From Falcatimonas sp. MSJ-15 (GTDB lineage: Bacteria; Bacillota; Clostridia; Lachnospirales; Lachnospiraceae): a stretch of DNA of 64,000 nucleotides. A program made the position numbers and the translations under genes. Shown one piece after another: positions 16,889-24,550 of the stretch (positions are counted from its first letter, which is position 1; every line of letters begins with the position of its first letter). The notes below the pieces were generated by a model. The model made no database searches. It worked only from the letters and a program-made list of their open reading frames with translations, and was not told where the DNA came from. Where the stretch lies: assembly GCF_018918265.1 (NCBI RefSeq), contig NZ_JAHLQC010000003.1:220524-284523 (forward strand), in the 5' to 3' direction.

Positions 16889-18397
16889 CTAATCCCAGTT
16901 ACGAACTGCATCTGAATAATACTGAATTAGTACAGGTTTTGAAAGTGAATTGACATTGGCAGTTTCTTTTCCACTTAATTCATCTTTACCAAATACAAAC
17001 ATTGCAGGTGCATTATCATTAGTAAGATATTTTGTCTCGACATTAAAATTGAACTTAGTAGTGTCAAGTTCCTGTTTAGAAGCAAGGTTAAAGCCCCAGT
17101 CACCAAAGGCGGGAACCTGAAGATGATAAGGGGCAGTGTTAAAACCTTCGCTTTCGAGTGTCTTATTGATGCACCAGAAAGCTTTAGAAGCATAGTATGG
17201 ACTTATAGACTGTACATTAATGATGCCATCTTCTGTAAGTGAATTAGCACACAGGCGGTAAAAGACATTAGTGTATAGTTTGTTAAGTGAATCATTGTTA
17301 GGATCTGGAAGATCTACTATTATTACATCATATTTGGCAGTGTTATCTTCGAGAAACTTATAAGCATCAGTATTAATTATTGTTAATCTGTCATTGGTCA
17401 GCGAGTTATTGTTAAGTGCAGATATCTGAGGATTCTCAGAGCATATTCGAATCATTTCAGGATCAAGATCCACGAGTGTTATATGTGTATTTTCATATTT
17501 GAGCAGTTCTCTTGCTGCCATTCCATCACCGCCGCCAAGTACAAGAACATTGTCATGTTTTTTGGCGATTGACATTGGAATATGCACGAGTGCTTCGTGA
17601 TATCTATACTCATCAAGTGAGCAGAACTGAACATTACCATCAATATATAATCTAAGATCATCTCTGTGTTTTGTTATTACAACTCGTTGATATTTGGTCT
17701 GCTCTGAATAGATTACATTATCTCTATATAGACCATTCTCTATATAATTTGAGATGTTTTCAGAGAAAAACATACCTAAAGCCATTATACATAGAAGTGA
17801 ACAGACAATTGCTTTGTATACAGGTGCGTTTTTGATACGGTCTTTGTATCTGAATACAATGAGCGTTGCAGCGATTATATTCATTGTACCTGTTAAGAAT
17901 GCAGTTGAGAAATATCCAAGCTGTGGAAGAAGTATAAGTGGAAATGCGATAGAACCTATGAGTCCACCTATATAATCAATACTAAATAATGATGACAGAG
18001 TAAGTCTGAGGTTTTCATTATCTTCTTCTATTATTCTTGTAAGAAGTGGAATCTCAATACCTACAAATGTTCCTATTATAATTATCTCAGCATACATTAC
18101 AATAGCATAACTTTCAAGGTAGAGATTAGCGAGAAATAAGCTTAATGCACTTATTCCGCCAAAGATACCAACTCCAATTTCAACAATCACAAAGCAATTG
18201 AACAGATTTTTTTTCATGTATTTAGATATGTATGAACCAAGTCCCATAGCACACATATATAGTCCGATTGTTATAGAGTACTGGAGTGTTGTATCGCCCA
18301 TAAGGTATGAACTTACAGCACTTATTATTAATTCATAGCACATTGAACAACCAGATATTATTAACGTTGTAAAAATAAGAAGTTTATAATTTTTCAT
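16889..18397 (-). CDS. speE: Membrane-anchored spermidine synthase-like aminopropyltransferase
   Basis: 502 aa: an N-terminal membrane part with about seven TM segments (residues 1-215), then a polyamine-synthase domain. The domain has the decarboxylated-AdoMet site VLGGGDGMAAREL and a VDLDPEM loop. The catalytic-Asp region is IIVDLPDPNND. It is predicted to transfer an aminopropyl group to a diamine at the inner membrane face. It is last in a minus-strand set speD / DUF4178 / DUF350 / speE, 7 bp after the DUF350 gene. The membrane fusion and the partners suggest an envelope-linked use of polyamines rather than bulk spermidine synthesis; that part is inference. Confidence 0.88.
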   Translation of the reverse strand: MKNYKLLIFTTLIISGCSMCYELIISAVSSYLMGDTTLQYSITIGLYMCAMGLGSYISKYMKKNLFNCFVIVEIGVGIFGGISALSLFLANLYLESYAIVMYAEIIIIGTFVGIEIPLLTRIIEEDNENLRLTLSSLFSIDYIGGLIGSIAFPLILLPQLGYFSTAFLTGTMNIIAATLIVFRYKDRIKNAPVYKAIVCSLLCIMALGMFFSENISNYIENGLYRDNVIYSEQTKYQRVVITKHRDDLRLYIDGNVQFCSLDEYRYHEALVHIPMSIAKKHDNVLVLGGGDGMAARELLKYENTHITLVDLDPEMIRICSENPQISALNNNSLTNDRLTIINTDAYKFLEDNTAKYDVIIVDLPDPNNDSLNKLYTNVFYRLCANSLTEDGIINVQSISPYYASKAFWCINKTLESEGFNTAPYHLQVPAFGDWGFNLASKQELDTTKFNFNVETKYLTNDNAPAMFVFGKDELSGKETANVNSLSKPVLIQYYSDAVRNWD

Positions 18398-18404
18398 AAT
18401 ACAC

Positions 18405-18836
18405 CTACATAATTACCCCACTTATAATTGTTGCAATACCGATGAATATTCCTGCAACCATAATTCCTGCAGCAGTATTGCCATTGCCAATCTCATCATT
18501 AAGATTGTATTTGCGGTTAAATAGACTTACAAGGTAATATCCGATACCAAGGAATATGACACCGATAAAGAAATATATAATACTTCCCAAAATACCTTCG
18601 CTGATACTTTCTTTGACTTCTGATATAACAGGTGACATAATTGCAGCTTTAAGAATTGTACCTATTGCGATGAAAGAGCCTGCACATAGGAATCCGACTG
18701 CCTGGTTACCTTTTTTTATCTCAGTAGGAAAATGACATGGGATAAGAAGGTCGATTAAAAAGTTTCCGGCAATCATAAGTATAATTCCGATTAATGCGTA
18801 AATGCTTACATCTAAAAGATCATATAAAATAGACAT
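18405..18836 (-). CDS. DUF350 (YjfL-family) membrane protein
   Basis: 143 aa with four TM helices arranged as two similar halves: GNQAVGFLCAGSFIAIGTI and GNTAAGIMVAGIFIGIATI are internal repeats. This is the pattern of DUF350/YjfL proteins. In E. coli the relative YjfL sits in an operon with a PspA-like protein and a glutathionylspermidine synthase-like protein, which parallels the polyamine genes here. Molecular function is unknown. Confidence 0.85.
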   Translation of the reverse strand: MSILYDLLDVSIYALIGIILMIAGNFLIDLLIPCHFPTEIKKGNQAVGFLCAGSFIAIGTILKAAIMSPVISEVKESISEGILGSIIYFFIGVIFLGIGYYLVSLFNRKYNLNDEIGNGNTAAGIMVAGIFIGIATIISGVIM

Positions 18837-18866
18837 TGTAAAAGTCTCCTTTCTGTTGGTTATTAA

Positions 18867-19934
18867 TTATTTACCACTGCTTAGTCCACCGCCTGAAGAT
18901 GTTCTATGACTTGAACTTGACTGACGTATACTCTTTGAGTAAGTATTATAGTAACTGTCTGAATCATAACTAACTTCAGTGTCATTATATGAACTATATG
19001 GTGAATATCCAGAGTATGATGAGCGATCACTATAGTAACCCTTAGTGTAGTAATATCGTCTGTAATAGCGGCTTGTTCCTGTTGATGAATGATATGGGTC
19101 GGAATCTGTATAGTATGCATATTTTCGTGAAGATACCTGAACCAGAGTATCGCCATCTGTTGATGTATATATAAGACAGTATTCATTGTTAGTAAGAATT
19201 GCAATACTGTTGTCATCATCTTCGCTATTTTGCATTATACTGTTTGTTTTACCATCTATACCTGTGATTATATCCGTAACAGTTTCACTTATATCCATTT
19301 GTGATATGTATACAGTAGCTTTCTGCGAGTGCTCTCCGGTTATTGATGTACTGTAATGATAATTAAGATCATTGTTAGATACATAATCTTGTATAGCATG
19401 CTTCTTATTACCCGAAATCAGGAAAAAAGTAGTTGTAATAATAAATAATAATGGTACAAGCAATGCACAGATGGCCAATGTTTTAACAGGTTTTCTGCTA
19501 TGAGAATGATATGATTTAGAATCCTCTCTATTGCTTATAAGATTAATATCATATTTTTCTATATAGTGTCCTTTTGAGTATTCTTTGTCACCATCCCAAT
19601 CTTCGCAGGAATAGATAAGTTCTTCTGTCTGGTCTTCGTATTCCGTAAAATAGAAATGCTCGTTTGGATCAACATCTATATTGCCAAGTGCAGCAGTAAC
19701 AATAGCAGAACCCGAATCGACAATATGGTATCTGCTATCAGGGGCTGTGCGGGTGTTATAGCTTATTGAATATTCATTATAAGTATCATCGATACTAAGC
19801 CATGCTTCATTTTTACCTTTAAGATGGTATTCATCCCATGAACAATTATCATTGGTGTTTCTGCAGGTCATTTTTCCGATTACTGTATAACGTTCTCCTT
19901 CAACTGTTATCACAGAACCTATTTTTAAAATCAT
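18867..19934 (-). CDS. DUF4178 protein with one TM and a Tyr/Ser-rich tail
   Basis: 355 aa. Residues 1-130 are a DUF4178-type beta-rich domain (GSVITVEGERYTVIGKM, WDEYHLKGKNEAWLSID). One TM follows at about 150-170 (LAICALLVPLLFIITTTFF), then a region of about 110 residues, then a striking low-complexity tail from about residue 285 rich in Tyr, Ser and Gly, ending SSGGGLSSGK. Its ATG shares a base with the speD stop (TAATG), so translation is coupled. The co-occurrence of DUF4178, DUF350 and SpeE/SpeD is a recurrent gene neighbourhood; the biochemical role is unknown. Confidence 0.82.
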   Translation of the reverse strand: MILKIGSVITVEGERYTVIGKMTCRNTNDNCSWDEYHLKGKNEAWLSIDDTYNEYSISYNTRTAPDSRYHIVDSGSAIVTAALGNIDVDPNEHFYFTEYEDQTEELIYSCEDWDGDKEYSKGHYIEKYDINLISNREDSKSYHSHSRKPVKTLAICALLVPLLFIITTTFFLISGNKKHAIQDYVSNNDLNYHYSTSITGEHSQKATVYISQMDISETVTDIITGIDGKTNSIMQNSEDDDNSIAILTNNEYCLIYTSTDGDTLVQVSSRKYAYYTDSDPYHSSTGTSRYYRRYYYTKGYYSDRSSYSGYSPYSSYNDTEVSYDSDSYYNTYSKSIRQSSSSHRTSSGGGLSSGK

Positions 19935-20287
19935 TATTTCATCTTCTTTCTATGTGATATATTACGTTCAATTTTTTTATAGACAATATCAGTGGCATCA
20001 AATGCTTCTTTTAACATATTGGCAAGAATCTCAGGGAGATCCTCATTACATGAAAAGATATCAATAGCTGCGTAATTATATTCAGGCCATGTATGCACTG
20101 AAAAATGTGATGTGGTTATAACTGCGATATAAGTTACTCCATAGGGACTAAAGTGATGTGAACATTCTTCAACTATATCAGAGTTAATATCTGCTATAAT
20201 CTTATGTGAGAGTTCTCTAATACGCACAGGATCATCAACAATCTGACTGTTACAACCATATAGATCAACTAAAAGTTGACATGCCAT
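19934..20287 (-). CDS. speD: S-adenosylmethionine decarboxylase proenzyme-like (SpeD) with Thr in place of the cleavage-site Glu
   Basis: 117 aa, the usual size for the bacterial single-domain enzyme, which supplies decarboxylated AdoMet for aminopropyl transfer. The self-cleavage segment reads TTSHFSVHTWPEY: Ser60 would become the pyruvoyl group, and His65 and Cys80 hold the spacing of the catalytic His and Cys (Ser63, His68, Cys83 in the Thermotoga enzyme). The residue before Ser, Glu in typical SpeD, is Thr here. This could alter processing or mark a SpeD relative with another substrate. First gene of the minus-strand operon. Confidence 0.85.
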   Translation of the reverse strand: MACQLLVDLYGCNSQIVDDPVRIRELSHKIIADINSDIVEECSHHFSPYGVTYIAVITTSHFSVHTWPEYNYAAIDIFSCNEDLPEILANMLKEAFDATDIVYKKIERNISHRKKMK

Positions 20288-20340
20288 ATTAATTATGTAC
20301 TCCTTTCTTTTTTATAGTATAGTATAAGTAACTAAAAAAC

Positions 20341-20481
20341 TTATATCAGTAATATACAGCAAAGCCTTATACTATGAAATGTACAGTAAAAACTTATACC
20401 GGTAATATACAGTAAAACCTTATATTAGTAATGTACAGTAAAGCCTTATACCAATAAATATACAGCAAAAACCTATACTGG
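20341..20481. repeat. 26-28-bp degenerate tandem repeat upstream of speD
   Basis: Five units and a partial sixth of the form TTATAcc.gTAATaTACAGtAAAacc. The array ends about 55 bp before the speD start (minus strand), just upstream of its likely TATACT -10. The rest of the gap to 20768 is AT-rich, with a small CTATGCGAAAGCATAG hairpin at about 20730 before the next gene. Confidence 0.8.
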
Positions 20482-20768
20482 ATATAAGTAGTAATCTTTG
20501 CAGATATTTAATATATGCTTCATTATAACATATAGAAACTATAAGTGTTAAAAAATGTAAAAAACATTGACATATTTTATAATTTTTTTTCAAATATAAT
20601 TATTTCAATTATGTATGATATGAAGTATAATGATATGGCGTTATAAATGTATTATAAGCAAAACGGAAACTGAAGATTAATAATAGAATGCAGTATTTCG
20701 TGGTGATATTGTAAAATCACAAAGCGTCTTCTATGCGAAAGCATAGTGAGAGATAAAGGAGAAAAAAT

Positions 20769-22466
20769 ATGAAAGTATTATTGACAGCAATTAATTCAAA
20801 ATATATTCATTCAAATCTCGCTGTATACTGTCTTAAAGCTTATGCGAAGAAGTATATGGATAATATTGAGATAATGGAGTTTACTATTAATAATCAGACA
20901 GATTATATTCTATGTGAGATGTATAAAGAGAAACCGGATGTTATCGCAATATCATGCTATATATGGAATATTGGTATTGTAAAAGAAGTTACAAAGGAAC
21001 TTAATAAACTTATGCCTGATGTACCTATATGGCTTGGCGGCCCGGAAGTATCTTATGAATCAGAAAAGACACTTAATGATATGCCTTGGATTAAAGGCAT
21101 TATGTGTGGTGAAGGTGAAGCTACTTTTAATGAGATTATGGAGTACTATTTTGAAAAGAATAATACACTTAATCGAATTAATGGAATTGTATTTAGAGAT
21201 GATAATGGTGAGATTATAAGAACGAGATACAGAGAACCTATGAATCTTGATGATGTGCCATTTCCGTATGAACATATGGAAGATTTTAAGAATAAGATTG
21301 TATATTATGAGAGCAGCAGGGGATGTCCATTCAGATGTAGTTATTGTCTGTCATCGATAGATAAGACAGTAAGATTTAGAAGCTTTGAAAAAGTTAAAAA
21401 AGAACTTCAGTTTTTCCTTGATAATAAAGTGCCACAGGTTAAATTTGTTGATAGAACTTTTAACTGTAAGAAGAACTATGCCATGGATATATGGAGATAT
21501 ATTATGGAACATGATAATGGAATAACGAATTTTCATTTTGAGATAGCGGCAGATCTGCTTGATGAAGATGAGATAGAGCTTATGCGCCACATGAGGCCGG
21601 GGCTTATACAGTTAGAGATAGGTGTTCAGTCAACTAATATTGATACAATAAAAGAGATAGATAGAGTTATGGACTTTGACCATCTCTCAGAGATTGTAAA
21701 ACAGATTAATAATACTAAGAATGTTCATCAACATCTTGACCTTATAGCAGGGCTTCCTTATGAGACTTATGATATATTCAAAAAATCATTTAATGATGTA
21801 TATGCACTAAGACCGGAACAGTTTCAATTAGGATTTTTAAAAGTTCTAAAAGGCTCTAAGATGTATATGAATGCCAAGGAATATGGAGTTGTATATAAGA
21901 GTACACCACCTTATGAAGTTATGTATACAAAATGGCTTACATTTGATGAAGTTATAAGCCTTAAGAATGTTACTGAGATGGTTGAAGTATATTATAACAG
22001 TGGTCAGTTCTCTAATACGATGGAGTATCTTACTAAGTGCTATGATACAGCATTTGATATGTATGATGCACTTTCAGCATATTATGTTAAGAATGATCTT
22101 TTTAGCATGAAACATTCAAGAATAACAAGATATACTATCCTTAATGAATTCATTATGGAGAATGTTAATGAAGAAGACAGACAGGTGCTTAATGAGATTC
22201 TCATATTTGATCTTTATCTTAGAGAGAATATGAAGACAAGACCTAAATTCGCAGGAGAAGTTAAGGATTATATGGAGATACTTAAGGCCCTTAACATTGA
22301 TAAAAACAGAGGAAAGATGGTTCATGCAGAGAAGTTTTCGTATGATATAGAAAAGACTGTTAAGCAGAAACAGCCGGTAAAATATGAGAATTATGTAATA
22401 TTCGATTATGAAAGACGTAATCCGCTTAATTATGAAGCATATTATACAGTAGCACCGTTACATTAA
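20769..22466 (+). CDS. B12-binding-domain radical SAM protein (DUF4080 type)
   Basis: 565 aa: N-terminal cobalamin-binding Rossmann-like domain (residues 1-130, starting MKVLLTAINSKYIHSNLAV, with LGGPEVSY). A radical SAM core follows with the cluster motif CPFRCSYC at about residue 185. The last 150 residues are the DUF4080 domain. The B12 domain lacks the DxHxxG motif, as is common in this class. It is likely an AdoMet radical methyltransferase-like enzyme with an unknown substrate. The ribosome site AAAGGAG is 7 bp upstream. Single gene. Confidence 0.88.
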   Translation: MKVLLTAINSKYIHSNLAVYCLKAYAKKYMDNIEIMEFTINNQTDYILCEMYKEKPDVIAISCYIWNIGIVKEVTKELNKLMPDVPIWLGGPEVSYESEKTLNDMPWIKGIMCGEGEATFNEIMEYYFEKNNTLNRINGIVFRDDNGEIIRTRYREPMNLDDVPFPYEHMEDFKNKIVYYESSRGCPFRCSYCLSSIDKTVRFRSFEKVKKELQFFLDNKVPQVKFVDRTFNCKKNYAMDIWRYIMEHDNGITNFHFEIAADLLDEDEIELMRHMRPGLIQLEIGVQSTNIDTIKEIDRVMDFDHLSEIVKQINNTKNVHQHLDLIAGLPYETYDIFKKSFNDVYALRPEQFQLGFLKVLKGSKMYMNAKEYGVVYKSTPPYEVMYTKWLTFDEVISLKNVTEMVEVYYNSGQFSNTMEYLTKCYDTAFDMYDALSAYYVKNDLFSMKHSRITRYTILNEFIMENVNEEDRQVLNEILIFDLYLRENMKTRPKFAGEVKDYMEILKALNIDKNRGKMVHAEKFSYDIEKTVKQKQPVKYENYVIFDYERRNPLNYEAYYTVAPLH

Positions 22467-22655
22467 GATAGGGATTGATTTTAATAAAGATGATGTAGGA
22501 AAATTTTGCGATAAAACTTTCCTGCATCAGTATGATTGCCATATCAAGATGTGTATCAAAGAGTGTAGGAAAGCCTTATTATAAAGATTGTCTGTTGTAT
22601 GCAAAAATAAATTTGTAAATGTTTGTTATAAAAATATAAGCGAAAGGAAAATATA

Positions 22656-23405
22656 ATGAAAAAGTCAGAAGATGAATATACATATATTGCACTTGATCTT
22701 GAGACAACCGGACTTAGTCCCATTGACAATAGAATAATAGAGATTGGTGCAGCTAAAATTGTTAATGGAGTGATAGAAGATAAATTCATTACATTTGTCA
22801 ATCCACAATGTCATATACCTCATTTTATAACAGACATTACGGGGATAAGTGACGAAGATGTGGAAAACGCACCGGTATTTGAAGATATATGTGGAAGACT
22901 TATAGAATTTCTTATAGGATATCCACTTCTTGGCCATAATATAATTATGGATTATAGTATGCTTAAGGAATCTTTTTTAAGATGCGGTATAAAATATAGC
23001 ACAGAAGGAATTGATACACTTAAGATAGCAAAGAGCATACTTCCGGAGGCTGAGAAAAAGAGCCTTGAGTACCTTACAGAATATCTTGGCATTGAAGTAA
23101 ATGCTCATCACAGAGCGTATGACGATGCAATCGCAGCGTATGAATTATATACAATTCTTTTGAAAAAAGCAAAAGAAGATAATATATATGAAACAGATGA
23201 TATAGCAAAAATTTTTGGCTCAAAAGAGCTTGTATATAAAGTGAAAAAAGCATCACCTATAACACCAAAACAGGTAAGATTCCTTGGTGCACTTATTGCA
23301 GACAGGAATATAACTGTTGATAGAGATATTAAAAGCCTCACAAAAAGCGAGGCTTCAAGAGCAATTGATGAGATTTTATCAGGCGATTTTAAAGGATTTA
23401 AGTAG
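22656..23405 (+). CDS. DnaQ-family 3'-5' exonuclease with small C-terminal domain
   Basis: 249-aa DEDDh exonuclease: ExoI ALDLETTG with Asp and Glu, ExoII in LGHNIIMDYSM, ExoIII HHRAYDDA with the general-base His and metal Asp. It resembles the proofreading module of PolC but stands alone. Residues about 200-249 form an extra helical domain (TPKQVRFLGAL ... LTKSEASRAIDEIL), often seen at the ends of Firmicutes nucleases and probably DNA binding. Cytoplasmic. GCGAAAGG precedes the ATG. Confidence 0.88.
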   Translation: MKKSEDEYTYIALDLETTGLSPIDNRIIEIGAAKIVNGVIEDKFITFVNPQCHIPHFITDITGISDEDVENAPVFEDICGRLIEFLIGYPLLGHNIIMDYSMLKESFLRCGIKYSTEGIDTLKIAKSILPEAEKKSLEYLTEYLGIEVNAHHRAYDDAIAAYELYTILLKKAKEDNIYETDDIAKIFGSKELVYKVKKASPITPKQVRFLGALIADRNITVDRDIKSLTKSEASRAIDEILSGDFKGFK

Positions 23406-23442
23406 TAAGGATTAGATGACTTATTATTCATAATACGCAAAT

Positions 23443-23550
23443 GTGAATATTCTTACAAAGGTGTATATCCTTACAAAAGTATATATCCTGACAAAGGTGT
23501 ATATCCTTACAAAAGTATATATCCTTACAAATGTGTATATTCTTACAGAT
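23443..23550. repeat. 18-bp tandem repeat, six copies
   Basis: Six consecutive 18-bp units close to GTGTATATCCTTACAAAA with one to four changes each. They lie between convergent genes and no ORF is plausible across them. Confidence 0.85.
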
Positions 23551-23580
23551 GCATATAAGGTTAAAGATAAGATTTTACAT

Positions 23581-24183
23581 TTATGCTTTTAGCACAGTAA
23601 GTTTCTTAATTATGCTGTCTTTGGTAAGTGTATTAAGACTTTTTGCCTGTTTAATAAGCTCTTCAATCTTATCATTATCACCATTTTTGGAATACTCATT
23701 AGCAAGTGTAAGATATATTCTTGAAGAATCTGCCCCTGCCTGTATGGCATATTCGAGTACAGTTACTGCTTTATCTGCCATACCTTCTTCAATAAGACAA
23801 TCTGCCCATGTATTAAGAGTATTGATTAGAATTGTAAAATTCTCATCGTATGATGAAAGTGCAGGAAGATTAGCGGCACCATACTTGAGTTTTAAATCGG
23901 TATTAGTTATACCTGCAAGATTGAGAATACGCTTATCAGCCAGCTTTTTAACCGTTTCCTGACATGATAATATTTTTTCACTACAATTTTCTAAAAAAGG
24001 TAGGGATTTTAGAGGAATTGTGATATAATCTAGTGAGTCAATATTTTGACGCCTTGTAAGATTGGCTTTCTGTTCACGAAGAAGAAAGTCCTCATGGGCT
24101 TTTTGGTTGGATTTACTGCTTTTGCCAAGCTCATATCTGAGCCATACTACGAATACGATGAAAAATGGTAAAAAAAGTTTCAT
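23581..24183 (-). CDS. Membrane-anchored TPR-like protein
   Basis: 200 aa. One N-terminal TM (LFLPFFIVFVVWLRY) is followed by a basic linker, then helical pairs consistent with TPR units (AVTVLEYAIQAGADSSRIYLTLANEYSKNGD). No enzyme motif. Probably a cytoplasmic-facing scaffold at the membrane. Convergent with the exonuclease gene and transcribed alone. Confidence 0.65.
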   Translation of the reverse strand: MKLFLPFFIVFVVWLRYELGKSSKSNQKAHEDFLLREQKANLTRRQNIDSLDYITIPLKSLPFLENCSEKILSCQETVKKLADKRILNLAGITNTDLKLKYGAANLPALSSYDENFTILINTLNTWADCLIEEGMADKAVTVLEYAIQAGADSSRIYLTLANEYSKNGDNDKIEELIKQAKSLNTLTKDSIIKKLTVLKA

Positions 24184-24271
24184 AATGAACGCCTCTCTTA
24201 TAATAGTATTTTAAATAATAATGTAACACATTACGTTATAGTTATAGTTTTATCAAAAGGAGTGAGTTGTA

Positions 24272-24379
24272 ATGATAAATTTTAACAACAGCAAAACAAG
24301 AAAAAGGATATCAACAGTAATCATAGTTGTTCTCATTGTAGCAATGGTGGTTCCGATGATATTAAGCGCTGTTTTGTAA
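24272..24379 (+). CDS. 35-aa single-TM small membrane protein
   Basis: A strong AAAGGAG ribosome site lies 9 bp before the ATG. The product is a basic N-terminus (NNSKTRKRIS) and one hydrophobic helix (VIIVVLIVAMVVPMILSAVL). It resembles the tiny membrane proteins (Prli42/DUF4044-like) found across Firmicutes, but this is too short to assign firmly. It has its own short intergenic setting between the TPR gene and the vanW-like gene. Confidence 0.6.
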   Translation: MINFNNSKTRKRISTVIIVVLIVAMVVPMILSAVL

Positions 24380-24451
24380 ATCTATGTTTTAAATATACAT
24401 AAATTAACAAAAAGTGTCAATAAAATAGCAAATTATTAGGGAGTAATGACC

Positions 24452-24480
24452 TTGCGTAAATATAAGTTAGTGTGTATACT
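24452..24480 (+). promoter_or_regulatory. Probable promoter of the VanW-family gene
   Basis: TTGCGT (24452-24457), 17-bp spacer, TATACT (24475-24480). A hairpin (AGTTTCC/GGAAACT) follows in the leader before the ribosome site. Confidence 0.45.
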
Positions 24481-24550
24481 ATATTTACAAGTATAGTTTC
24501 CGATGAGGAGGATAAGGAAACTGTTATTAAAATGAGGAAGGATTAAAGAA

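Noticed and set aside
16889..18397. MFS-type transporter
   Set aside because: The N-terminal TM part could suggest a transporter, but the GGGDG and VDLPDP motifs make the C-terminal half a polyamine synthase domain.
20341..20481. Possible CRISPR array
   Set aside because: The units are contiguous 26-28-bp degenerate repeats without unique spacers, and no cas genes are present. The same applies to the arrays at 8236, 9015 and 23443.
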